A DNA stretch of 8,283 nt from NCBI GenBank assembly GCA_029863035.1, contig JAOTWH010000090.1, forward strand, positions 1 to 8,283, written 5' to 3'. Below the pieces are notes generated by a model, which was given only the letters and a program-made list of their open reading frames with translations, was not told where the DNA came from and searched no databases. The translations under genes were made by a program, and so were the position numbers. This document shows, one piece after another, positions 1 through 6,838 of the stretch. Origin of the DNA: Acidimicrobiia bacterium. Lineage in GTDB: Bacteria; Actinomycetota; Acidimicrobiia; UBA5794; JAOTWH01. Position 1 is the stretch's first letter; the number at the start of each line of letters is the position of its first letter.

Positions 1-414
1 GAGATGATCGCGGCCCTCGCCAAGCTCAAGTCATACCTCGACTACGGGACGTTCCAGCCCATACAGATCGCCTCGATCATCGCTCTCAATGAGTGCGACG
101 ACTATCCAGATCACGTTTCGGGTGTCTACCGCAAGCGACGTGACGTGTTGGTGGACGGGCTCAACCGAGCAGGCTGGAAGATGGCGCCTCCGCAGGGGAC
201 CATGTTCGTCTGGGCTGAGATCCCCGGCCCCTACGCCGATGCAGGATCGCTGGAGTTCGCCATCAAGCTGATGCGCGAGGCCAAGGTGGCGGTCAGCCCG
301 GGAATCGGATTCGGCCCCTCGGGAGACGGCTTCGTTCGATTCGCCCTAGTCGAGAACGAGAACCGGATCGCCCAGGCGGTCCGTGGGATCCGCTCCGCGC
401 TCGATCTGCTGTAG
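1..414 (+). CDS. AlaC-type class I/II PLP aminotransferase, C-terminal part (5' truncated by window edge)
   Basis: The reading frame is already open at base 1 (GAG) and ends in TAG, so only the last 137 residues are visible. The text matches from memory the C-terminal region of E. coli AlaC and of the related LL-diaminopimelate aminotransferase-like group. Landmarks are the KSYLDYGTF block near the window start, [17 protein letters not shown], then SPGIGFG followed by VRFALVEN. The Arg in VRFALVEN corresponds to the family's carboxylate-binding arginine. The PLP-binding lysine lies upstream and is not in the window. The family transfers amino groups between amino acids and 2-oxo acids, with alanine/pyruvate/glutamate the likely substrates. 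That substrate assignment is inference, and an LL-DAP aminotransferase of lysine synthesis remains possible. The next gene begins two bases after the stop, which suggests cotranscription. Confidence 0.88.
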   Translation, partial: EMIAALAKLKSYLDYGTFQPIQIASIIALNECDDYPDHVSGVYRKRRDVLVDGLNRAGWKMAPPQGTMFVWAEIPGPYADAGSLEFAIKLMREAKVAVSPGIGFGPSGDGFVRFALVENENRIAQAVRGIRSALDLL

Positions 415-416
415 CG

Positions 417-1463
417 ATGGCGTTCCCTGATGGCACGGCCGACTTCAGGTCGGACACGGTGACCCAACCAACAGCGCAGATGCGAGCCGCGATGGCCGCG
501 GCTGTGGTGGGGGACGACGCATACGGCGAGGATCCAACCGTCAACCGCTTGGAGGAGGAGTCGGCGGCCGCCGTTGGCAAAGCTGCGGCTCTGTTCGTTC
601 CGTCCGGCACGATGGCGAATCAGCTGGCTCTGTGGACTCTCACCGATCGAGGTGACGACGTCTTGTGCAGCGGCCGAGCCCATATTCGCAATGCCGAGAT
701 GGGAGCTGGTGCGGCGCTCAGTGGCGTTGGGTTTCGCCCCGCCGGCGACCAATTCGGCCTGATAACGAGCTCGGATGTCCAATCTGCGCTGGCCGAGGCG
801 GGGACGCTCCTCCCACCGCTTGGGCTATTGGCATTTGAGAACACCCATTATTTCTCGGGCGGCACGGTGCTTCCCCATGAGCTCGTTGCCGATGCTGCGA
901 AAGCAGCCAGAGACCATGACGTCGCCGTCTACATCGACGGTGCCCGGTTGTGGAACGCCGTTGTGGCGAGCGGTGTCGACGGTTCGGTCCATGTGGAGCC
1001 CGCCGATGCCATCTCGTTCTGCTTTTCCAAAGGATTGGGAGCGCCAGTGGGGTCGGTGCTGTGCGCCAGCAGCGAGCTCATCTCGCGGGCCAGGGTGCAA
1101 CGCAAGCGGCTGGGAGGTGGCATGCGCCAGGCTGGCATATTGGCAGCCGCGGCTCGGATCGCATTGGCGGATTGGGAACGCCTGGCTGACGACCATGTGC
1201 TGGCGAGGCGCCTCGGCGAATCAATCGCCGAGCGATTCCCAGACGCAGTTGATCTTGCAGCGGTCACAACCAACATGGTGATGGTGACCGAGGGGCAGTT
1301 GCCGTTCGAGCCAGGCGCGTTGATGGAAACCTTGGCATCAAATGGCCTGAAAGTTGGCTACGTAGCGACCGGCGTGCTTCGCTTCACCATCCATCGCGAT
1401 GTGGATACCCGCGATGTCGATCGGGTACTGGCCGTGATCGACTCCATGGCATCCGCCGGGTAA
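417..1463 (+). CDS. ltaE: Low-specificity threonine aldolase (PLP-dependent)
   Basis: This is a 348-residue fold-type I PLP enzyme of the threonine aldolase/beta-eliminating lyase family, which usually has 330-350 residues. It cleaves L-threonine or allo-threonine to glycine and acetaldehyde. The N-terminus carries the family signature FRSDTVTQPT (about residues 10-19) and then GDDAYGEDPTVNRLE. H89 in the RAHIRNAEMGA segment is the histidine that stacks on the cofactor. DGAR (D174 to R177) binds the PLP pyridine and phosphate region. The Schiff-base lysine is K205 in FSKGLGAP. A late RFTIHRDV matches the C-terminal substrate-binding arginine segment. The ATG at 417 is two bases after the aminotransferase stop and has no clear Shine-Dalgarno, so translation is probably coupled to the gene before it. 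A free-standing glycine-forming enzyme upstream of a fab cluster is metabolically unrelated and may be simple neighbourhood. The symbol follows the E. coli homologue, and stereospecificity is not determined. Confidence 0.9.
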   Translation: MAFPDGTADFRSDTVTQPTAQMRAAMAAAVVGDDAYGEDPTVNRLEEESAAAVGKAAALFVPSGTMANQLALWTLTDRGDDVLCSGRAHIRNAEMGAGAALSGVGFRPAGDQFGLITSSDVQSALAEAGTLLPPLGLLAFENTHYFSGGTVLPHELVADAAKAARDHDVAVYIDGARLWNAVVASGVDGSVHVEPADAISFCFSKGLGAPVGSVLCASSELISRARVQRKRLGGGMRQAGILAAAARIALADWERLADDHVLARRLGESIAERFPDAVDLAAVTTNMVMVTEGQLPFEPGALMETLASNGLKVGYVATGVLRFTIHRDVDTRDVDRVLAVIDSMASAG

Positions 1464-1493
1464 CGCTGCGGGACCAGGCGGGGTCGGAAGCGT

Positions 1494-2426
1494 ATGGGTT
1501 TTGCCGTCCTCTTTCCCGGCCAAGGGAGTCAGTCCGTTGGCATGGGCGCCGATCTCTTCGATGCACGCCCCGATCTACTTGGTGAACGATGCGACGATGC
1601 GTTGGGGTGGTCCTTGCGCGACCTCTGTCTCGATGGACCGCCCGATCAGCTAACCCGCACCGATCGTGCCCAACCAGCTCTGTTCGCTCTGTCGTTTGCG
1701 CTGTGGGATTCGCTCCGGGCGGAGGGGCTTCCGTTACCGCAGAGCGGTGCCGGCCACTCGCTCGGTGAGTACAGCGCGTTGGCTGCGGCGGGAGCTTTCT
1801 CTTTCGACGATGGATTACGGCTGGTCGCCGCTCGGGGAGCCGTGATGGCGCTCGCAGCCGATGCCGAGCCGTCAGGCATGGCGGCGCTGCTTGGTGCGGA
1901 GGTCGACCAAGCCGAGGCTGTGGCCGAGAAGCGACGCGGCGAGGGCGGCCGTCTGTGGGTCGCCAACATCAACGCTCCTGGACAGGTGGTGGTCGCCGGC
2001 GCCGCGGCCGACATCGACTGGCTGGCGGAACAGGCAGAACGCCTCGAACTGAGAAGGGTTATCCGCCTCGATGTGGCCGGAGCGTTTCACTCCCCGATGA
2101 TGGAAACTGCCGCGGGTCAACTTGGCACGGCATTGGCAGAGGTCGAGATGTCCGAGTTGCTGTTCCCGGTTTGGGCCAACGCCACCGCCCGCCCGCATGG
2201 TTCGAACGTCGCCGAGTCTTTGGTGGCCCAACTCACCTCGCCGGTGCTGTTCGCCGACAGCTTGTCATCGATGGCCGACGGAGATGTCGACCTGATGGTT
2301 CACATTGGTCCGGGCGACGTGACGGTCGGCATGGCAAAGCGCTCAACCGAACTATCCGCCATATCGGTGAGCACGCTGGCAGATATGGGGCCGGCCCTGG
2401 CTCGAGTCGCTAGTTCCATAGAATGA
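1494..2426 (+). CDS. fabD: Malonyl-CoA:ACP transacylase FabD
   Basis: This 310-residue protein (E. coli FabD has 309) moves the malonyl group from CoA to acyl carrier protein, supplying the extender unit for fatty acid synthesis in the cytosol. The nucleotide-side loop GQGSQ is at residues 9-13. The nucleophile is S89 in GHSLGEYSA, the carboxylate-binding arginine is R114 in VAARGAVM, and the general-base histidine is H199 in GAFHSPMM. The late conserved Gln (QLTSPV) and HIGPGDV blocks are also present. The first hydrophobic strand and GQGSQ follow directly after the ATG at 1494, which fits family starts. A weak GGAAG lies just upstream. The 30-base gap after the threonine aldolase is the widest on the plus strand in this block but shows no convincing promoter. 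It is followed by fabH, fabG, acpP and fabF, the classic order, so the assignment is secure. Confidence 0.97.
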   Translation: MGFAVLFPGQGSQSVGMGADLFDARPDLLGERCDDALGWSLRDLCLDGPPDQLTRTDRAQPALFALSFALWDSLRAEGLPLPQSGAGHSLGEYSALAAAGAFSFDDGLRLVAARGAVMALAADAEPSGMAALLGAEVDQAEAVAEKRRGEGGRLWVANINAPGQVVVAGAAADIDWLAEQAERLELRRVIRLDVAGAFHSPMMETAAGQLGTALAEVEMSELLFPVWANATARPHGSNVAESLVAQLTSPVLFADSLSSMADGDVDLMVHIGPGDVTVGMAKRSTELSAISVSTLADMGPALARVASSIE

Positions 2427-2434
2427 TGTGAAAG

Positions 2435-2441
2435 AAGGGGA
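2435..2441 (+). promoter_or_regulatory. fabH: Ribosome binding site deciding the fabH start
   Basis: AAGGGGA lies four bases before the ATG at 2446. It sits inside the frame that would be translated from the alternative GTG at 2428, which has no such site. This is why the shorter fabH is preferred. Confidence 0.6.
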
Positions 2442-2445
2442 AGCC

Positions 2446-3522
2446 ATGCGTCACGCCATGATCACGGGCTGGGGCAAATACGTGCCACCGGCCGTGCTTG
2501 CCAACAGCGACCTCGAACGGGTCACGGAAACAACTGATGAGTGGATCACGACCCGCACCGGGATAAAGGAGCGGCGGGTGAGCCACGTCAAGCAATCCGA
2601 CATGGCCATGGTCGCTGGCGCCCGCGCTATCGCCGCCGCCGGTTTAGAGCCGACCGAGATCGGCCTCATCCTCAACGCAACTTGCAGCCCCGATCGGCTG
2701 ATCCCAGCTTCAGGTTCTGTGATCCAGGACAAGTTGGGGGCCACCAACGCCAGCGCCCTCGACATCAACGCCGCTTGCTCGGGCTTCATATACGCCCTGA
2801 CCGTTGGCGACCAGATGATCAAGGGAGGTGCCTTTGACAAGGTTCTTGTGATCGGCGCCGAGAAGCTAACGCCATGGCTCGACTTCACCGATCGGGCGAC
2901 GGCCGTGCTGTTCGGCGACGGCGCGGGAGCCGTCGTACTCGAGGCCACCGAGGAAGAGGTTGGTCTGATGAGCTTCGAGCTGGGTTCCGACGGGAGCCAG
3001 GCCGACATCCTGTGCGTAACCCACAGCGCAAGCGAGGAACCTGCTCAGCACGGCCATCTGCCGTTGCTGCGAATGGATGGACCCGAGGTCTTCCGCCGCG
3101 CCGTGGTCGCTATGGGTGACGCTTCGGTGCGGGTAGTCGAAGAAGCCGGGCTTACCTTGGACGATGTCGATCTACTGATCCCTCATCAAGCGAACGTGAG
3201 GATCATCGATGCCACGGCGCGTCGCCTCAAGCTCAATCCAGAGCAGGTCTTTATCAACATCGCCTCTTACGGCAACACCTCTGCCGCCACCATTCCTATC
3301 GCCCTCACCGAAGCGCTCGAGGAGGGCCGCATCCAGCCGGGGGCCAACCTCGTTTTCGCCGCGTTCGGTGGAGGGCTCACCTGGGGAGCGGGAGTAGTGC
3401 GATGGGGCCAACGAATCACACCGATCGCACAGAGCGATGTGACCCTCCCAGATACCGATGCCACCGCTCTCGAACTGCTCCAGCCGAATATCGACGCCTA
3501 TGGGACGGGCATCGAGTCCTGA
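2446..3522 (+). CDS. fabH: Beta-ketoacyl-ACP synthase III FabH
   Basis: This enzyme initiates fatty acid synthesis by condensing an acyl-CoA primer with malonyl-ACP. The N-terminus (WGKYVPPAVLANSDLE, then TDEWITTRTGIKERR) is the standard FabH opening. The Cys-His-Asn triad is complete: C111 in INAACSGF, H247 in IPHQANVRI and N277 in ASYGNTSA. I chose the ATG at 2446 because an AAGGGGA Shine-Dalgarno lies four bases upstream and it puts the cysteine at 111 (112 in E. coli). A GTG at 2428, one base after the fabD stop, would add six residues and cannot be excluded. The core ends at about G321 (GAGVVRWG), where E. coli FabH stops. Another 37 residues follow, giving 358 in total, which is long for the family. 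Whether the primer is acetyl-CoA or a branched acyl-CoA cannot be told from the sequence. Confidence 0.96.
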   Translation: MRHAMITGWGKYVPPAVLANSDLERVTETTDEWITTRTGIKERRVSHVKQSDMAMVAGARAIAAAGLEPTEIGLILNATCSPDRLIPASGSVIQDKLGATNASALDINAACSGFIYALTVGDQMIKGGAFDKVLVIGAEKLTPWLDFTDRATAVLFGDGAGAVVLEATEEEVGLMSFELGSDGSQADILCVTHSASEEPAQHGHLPLLRMDGPEVFRRAVVAMGDASVRVVEEAGLTLDDVDLLIPHQANVRIIDATARRLKLNPEQVFINIASYGNTSAATIPIALTEALEEGRIQPGANLVFAAFGGGLTWGAGVVRWGQRITPIAQSDVTLPDTDATALELLQPNIDAYGTGIES

Positions 3523-4256
3523 TGCAGCGCGTTGCTCTTGTAACTGGGGGCTCACGAGGTATCGGCCGCGCCATTTCGGTGGCCTTGGGCGAAGCTGGTA
3601 ACCGGGTGGTGATCAACTACGCCTCGAATGTCGAAGCGGCGGAGGAAACCGCCAAGGCCGTCGAAGCGGCCGGAGGCGAAGCGATGATCGTCGCTGCCGA
3701 TGTCGGCGACGCCGCCGCCGTCGATGACCTGTTCGAACAGGTCGCAGCTGGGTTCGGACCGGTCGAGATCTTGGTCAACAACGCCGGCATCACTCGCGAT
3801 GGGCTGCTGCTTCGCATGTCGCAAGAGAATTGGGACGAGGTGTTGCGCGTCGACCTCACCTCCGTGTTCCTTTGCACCAAAGCCGCGATGCGGGCGATGG
3901 TCAAGGCGCGCTGGGGAAGGATCATCACGATCTCGTCGGTGGCAGGACTCACCGGCAACGCCGGACAAGCGAACTACGCTGCCGCCAAGGCGGGGGCGAT
4001 CGGGTTCACCAAGGCGATTTCCAAAGAGGTGGGATCTCGCTCTATCACGGCCAACGTCATCGCGCCAGGGTTCATAGAGACCGACCTGACTGCTCCCCTG
4101 GCCGGCGCCCTGAGGAATCAGGCGGCAGAGTTGACCTCGGTTGGACGACTTGGCAGCGCCCAAGAAGTGGCAAGCGTCGTGGGCTATCTTGCATCCGAGC
4201 AGGCTTCCTACGTGACCGGGCAAGTTATTCGAGTCGACGGGGGCATGGTTCTGTGA
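3522..4256 (+). CDS. fabG: 3-oxoacyl-ACP reductase FabG
   Basis: This is a 244-residue classical short-chain dehydrogenase/reductase, the same length as E. coli FabG. It reduces 3-oxoacyl-ACP to 3-hydroxyacyl-ACP with NADPH. The Rossmann glycine motif TGGSRGIG is at residues 8-15, and NNAG follows at 86-89. The catalytic Ser-Tyr-Lys set is S139, Y152 and K156, with NYAAAKAG the active-site block. The late APGFIETDLT and the C-terminal GGM are typical. The frame is open upstream to 3402, but those codons lie inside fabH and do not look like a reductase. The correct start is the ATG at 3522, which shares its A with the fabH stop (TGATG), so translation is very probably coupled by termination and re-initiation. 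No separate ribosome binding site of note is seen. Confidence 0.96.
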   Translation: MQRVALVTGGSRGIGRAISVALGEAGNRVVINYASNVEAAEETAKAVEAAGGEAMIVAADVGDAAAVDDLFEQVAAGFGPVEILVNNAGITRDGLLLRMSQENWDEVLRVDLTSVFLCTKAAMRAMVKARWGRIITISSVAGLTGNAGQANYAAAKAGAIGFTKAISKEVGSRSITANVIAPGFIETDLTAPLAGALRNQAAELTSVGRLGSAQEVASVVGYLASEQASYVTGQVIRVDGGMVL

Positions 4257-4265
4257 AAAGGAGAG
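4257..4265 (+). promoter_or_regulatory. acpP: Strong ribosome binding site of acpP
   Basis: AAAGGAGAG fills the short fabG-acpP gap just after the fabG stop, with about five bases to the ATG at 4269. It is the best Shine-Dalgarno in the plus-strand block. This matches the expectation that acyl carrier protein is needed in excess over the fab enzymes. Confidence 0.7.
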
Positions 4266-4268
4266 CAA

Positions 4269-4514
4269 ATGGATAAAGCTGAGATCGAGGCGAAGATGAC
4301 CGACCTCCTCGTAGAGGAATTGGGGTTGGATCGCGACAAGGTGACGCCAGCGGCACGATTTGAGGAGGACCTCGAAGTGGACTCGCTCGGTGTGGTGGAG
4401 CTGCTGATGGCTCTGGAAGACACGTTCGGTGTCAAGATCCCCGACGAAGAGGCCGAGAAGATCGGAACCGTTCAGGAGGCACTGGATACCGTGGCTGGCA
4501 AGCTGGGCGCGTAG
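4269..4514 (+). CDS. acpP: Acyl carrier protein AcpP
   Basis: This 81-residue acidic protein carries the growing acyl chain on a phosphopantetheine arm. The attachment serine is S39 in VDSLG, inside the conserved helix II text that continues VVELLMALED. It is followed by FGVKIPDEEAEKIGTV, the usual helix II-III region. Val before DSL and a small residue (Gly) after it resemble the mycobacterial AcpM motif more than E. coli ADSLD, which supports an actinobacterial host. The ATG at 4269 has the clearest Shine-Dalgarno of the plus-strand block (AAAGGAGAG), which fits the need for high ACP levels. It sits 12 bases after fabG and 2 bases before fabF. Confidence 0.97.
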   Translation: MDKAEIEAKMTDLLVEELGLDRDKVTPAARFEEDLEVDSLGVVELLMALEDTFGVKIPDEEAEKIGTVQEALDTVAGKLGA

Positions 4515-4516
4515 CC

Positions 4517-5758
4517 ATGAGGCGTCGAGTCGTCGTCACGGGCCTGGGGGCGGTTACTCCCATCGGGTTGGATGTCGACTCCACTTGGAAGTCCGCTCTG
4601 AGCGGGGTGTCTGGCATCGGCCAGATCACGGCGTTCGACGCGAGCGCTTTTGAGACGCGCATCGCCGGCGAGATCCCCGATTTCGACCCCGAGTCCTACC
4701 TACCGAAGCGAGAAGCGCGTCGCATGGACCGTTACGACCAGCTCTTTTGGGCTGCCTCTGCCCAGGCTCTCGAGGACTCGGGAGTGAGTTTCGAGGAAGG
4801 AAGCGACGAGGCTTTTCGGGCCGGCGTCGTGGTTGGATCCGGCATCGGGGGCATGTTCTCGTTCCAGGATGGCGTAGACACGATGCGCCAGCGGGGGCCA
4901 GATCGTGTCAGCCCCTTCGCCATCACCCAGATCATCTCCAATATGGCAGGTGGATTGGTGTCCATCAGCTTCAATCTGTTCGGTCCCAACACCGCCACGG
5001 TGACCGCTTGCGCCGCCTCCGCCAACGCCATCGGCGATGCGGCCGAGATCATTAGGCGCGGTGCGGCAGACGTCATGGTGGCCGGGGGAGCCGAAGCCCC
5101 GGTTTGCGAGTTCGCTCTGGCCGGGTTCTCGAACGCTAAGGCGCTCAGCACTCGCAACGATGACCCCAAGGGTGCCAGCAGGCCGTTCGACGCCACCCGC
5201 GACGGCTTCATCATGTCGGAGGGTGCTGCAGTTCTGATCCTCGAGGAAAGGGAGCGCGCTGTGGAGAGGGGCGCTCACATCTACGGCGAGTTCCTTGGCT
5301 ACGGGATGTCGGCTGACGGGTTCCACGTCACCTTGCCCCGTCCTGGGGGGATGGGCGCCGCGATGGCCATGAAGAACGCGCTGGCCGATGCTGCGTTAGA
5401 GCCCAACCAGATCGCCTACGTCAACGCACACGGCACCTCAACCAAAGCCAACGACACCACCGAAACCGCTGCGATAAAGACGGCGCTGGGAGACCATGCG
5501 ACGGCCGTGCCCATCTCCTCCACCAAGTCGATGACCGGACACCTGTTGGGCGGCGCCGGGGCGATCGAGGCGATCATGTGCCTGCTGGCGATGCGAGACA
5601 GCGTCATACCCCCCACGATCAACTACTCAACGCCGGATCCCGAGTGCGATCTTGACTACGTGCCGAACGAAGCGAGGACGGTCCAAGTAGACGCGGCCAT
5701 GAGCAACTCGTTCGGATTCGGCGGACACAACGTCTCACTGATCTTCGGCAAGGCTTAG
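4517..5758 (+). CDS. fabF: Beta-ketoacyl-ACP synthase II FabF
   Basis: This 413-residue thiolase-fold condensing enzyme (E. coli FabF also has 413) elongates acyl-ACP with malonyl-ACP. It opens with RRVVVTGLGAVTPIG directly after the ATG, the standard start. The catalytic set is complete: C165 in VTACAASAN, H305 in NAHGTST and H342 in MTGHLLGG, with K337 in STKSMTGH. The glycine-rich C-terminal NSFGFGGHN closes the fold. Only two bases separate it from acpP and there is no obvious independent ribosome binding site, so coupling to acpP is likely. The TAG stop at 5756-5758 overlaps the TAA stop of the opposite-strand gene, so no dedicated terminator fits between them. An assignment as FabB is less likely given the length, the motifs and the operon. 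Confidence 0.97.
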   Translation: MRRRVVVTGLGAVTPIGLDVDSTWKSALSGVSGIGQITAFDASAFETRIAGEIPDFDPESYLPKREARRMDRYDQLFWAASAQALEDSGVSFEEGSDEAFRAGVVVGSGIGGMFSFQDGVDTMRQRGPDRVSPFAITQIISNMAGGLVSISFNLFGPNTATVTACAASANAIGDAAEIIRRGAADVMVAGGAEAPVCEFALAGFSNAKALSTRNDDPKGASRPFDATRDGFIMSEGAAVLILEERERAVERGAHIYGEFLGYGMSADGFHVTLPRPGGMGAAMAMKNALADAALEPNQIAYVNAHGTSTKANDTTETAAIKTALGDHATAVPISSTKSMTGHLLGGAGAIEAIMCLLAMRDSVIPPTINYSTPDPECDLDYVPNEARTVQVDAAMSNSFGFGGHNVSLIFGKA

Positions 5759-6066
5759 ATCTCGCCTTCCGATGGCCCGGGGTCGGTCTCGCATCCAAGC
5801 GTCGGTTGATCTCGTTCCCTCCGCTGGAACTCGCGCCACTCGCTCAGTGATCGGATAACCAGGACCGTGACTACGGCGGTGCCAATGAACGCCAGTAGGC
5901 CCCCGGTGATGGCGAAGCCGATCTCCCGCCCCAGACAACCGGTGATGGGAGCATCGGCGTCAGCAGGAACGCACGAGACCCTTGCGAAGTTACGTCCGAT
6001 GAAGGCGCCGGCGGCCGTCGCTACAAGTACCGGAATGGCGAACCAGGGGTTGGGATACCGCTTCAT
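5755..6066 (-). CDS. Small two-helix membrane protein, function unknown
   Basis: I do not recognise a family. The 103-residue product starts MKRYPNPW. It has a hydrophobic segment at about residues 9-24, a loop with two cysteines (C32 and C44), a second hydrophobic segment at about 49-71, and a charged tail rich in Arg and Glu. Positive charges before helix 1 and after helix 2 predict both ends inside the cell and the cysteine loop outside, where C32 and C44 could form a disulfide. The frame stays open upstream to 6375, but that part is antisense to the coding frame of the membrane gene before it, so I place the start at the ATG at 6066. This ATG overlaps the stop of the upstream gene as ATGA, a strong sign of coupled translation. 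The gene is the last of a three-gene minus-strand cassette and converges on fabF with overlapping stops. Confidence 0.72.
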   Translation of the reverse strand: MKRYPNPWFAIPVLVATAAGAFIGRNFARVSCVPADADAPITGCLGREIGFAITGGLLAFIGTAVVTVLVIRSLSEWREFQRRERDQPTLGCETDPGPSEGEI

Positions 6067-6815
6067 TTGGGTCTGCCGTCGGCATCGATGCCACCAGCTT
6101 CGAGGATCTCGGTTGGCGTCAGCTGGGGTGGGATGCGATATCCCGGAGCTCTGAGCGGTGTCAACGGTGTAACTGCGACCTTCAGTTCGCGTCGCCAGGC
6201 GAGAGCGGTCAGTACGAACCCCCACACGGCGACCGACATACCGCCGCCCCATCCCGATGCGATAGTTGCCGCGATTGCGACGAGGGGTAAACCGACCCGA
6301 ATCGCCCACAGGGCGACGGATGATGCCCGTGCCAGCATGGCGCCTGCCCCCAAACCTGCACCGGCCGCTACCCAATGAGCCGGACGTTGGACGGTTGGCG
6401 AGGCGATACCCATCAGCGCAGGGGCTGCGATCAGACCAACGAGCAGCGCTGCTGCTGGGGGCGACGGTCTGTCTGCCGCAGGCGGCCGCGGTCGTCGAGC
6501 TGTCGTCCCCATCGATACCAGGGATGCCACGGCTGTGAGGCTGGCCAACGCCGCTACCACGGTAAGGGCACTGTTGGCAACACTGGCCGCGATGACGACC
6601 TGGCTGACGCCAACGGCGACGCCGGTAAGGCGGGACCAGCGCCCCGAGGCCAACAGCAGCCCGGCCACGGCGACCAGGGCCAACAAGAGCAGTCCCACTC
6701 CAGCCATGAATCCTGAAGCCGTGCCGAAGGGATCCCTGCCCGCGCTGAGGATGACCGTCCAGAGGACGGATGAAACGACGAGCGTGCCGGATGCCAGGGC
6801 GGGAAGGAATGCCAC
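6063..6815 (-). CDS. Polytopic membrane protein, function unknown
   Basis: The product is 250 residues from a proposed GTG start at 6815. About eight hydrophobic segments can be marked by eye, at roughly residues 3-25, 35-57, 63-80, 82-102, 121-138, 147-163, 166-187 and 192-207. A Pro/Arg-rich loop lies at about 106-120, and a hydrophilic tail from about 208 is probably cytoplasmic. The helices are rich in Ala, Val and Gly. No catalytic or transporter signature is visible and I do not recognise the family. The frame is open to 7031, but that extension lies antiparallel over the lipoprotein gene and reads as Arg/His/Pro-rich text, so it is a shadow. A CTG at 6818 is an alternative start, and neither has a good Shine-Dalgarno. 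The gene begins 23 bases after the lipoprotein stop and ends in an ATGA overlap with the small membrane protein, so the three are likely cotranscribed and may work together. Confidence 0.68.
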   Translation of the reverse strand: MAFLPALASGTLVVSSVLWTVILSAGRDPFGTASGFMAGVGLLLLALVAVAGLLLASGRWSRLTGVAVGVSQVVIAASVANSALTVVAALASLTAVASLVSMGTTARRPRPPAADRPSPPAAALLVGLIAAPALMGIASPTVQRPAHWVAAGAGLGAGAMLARASSVALWAIRVGLPLVAIAATIASGWGGGMSVAVWGFVLTALAWRRELKVAVTPLTPLRAPGYRIPPQLTPTEILEAGGIDADGRPK

Positions 6816-6838
6816 CAGGGAAGTATCGCGTGGTTGCC

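Noticed and set aside
231..782. Minus-strand 183-codon frame across the aminotransferase-aldolase junction
   Set aside because: Both plus-strand genes are certain from their motifs, and this frame is Arg/Ser-rich with no domain.
3629..3670. Near-direct repeat GTCGAAGCGGC spaced by 30 bases
   Set aside because: It encodes similar Glu-Ala-Ala turns of an Ala-rich helix in fabG and has no other copies. Chance or codon reuse explains it.
3552..4268. Minus-strand 238-codon open frame
   Set aside because: It lies entirely opposite fabG, whose motifs and active site are complete. Long antisense frames are expected at this GC content, and the translation is rich in Arg, His and Gly.
4700..5326. Minus-strand 208-codon open frame
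   Set aside because: It is antisense to fabF and has no family resemblance. Same reasoning as for the fabG antisense frame.
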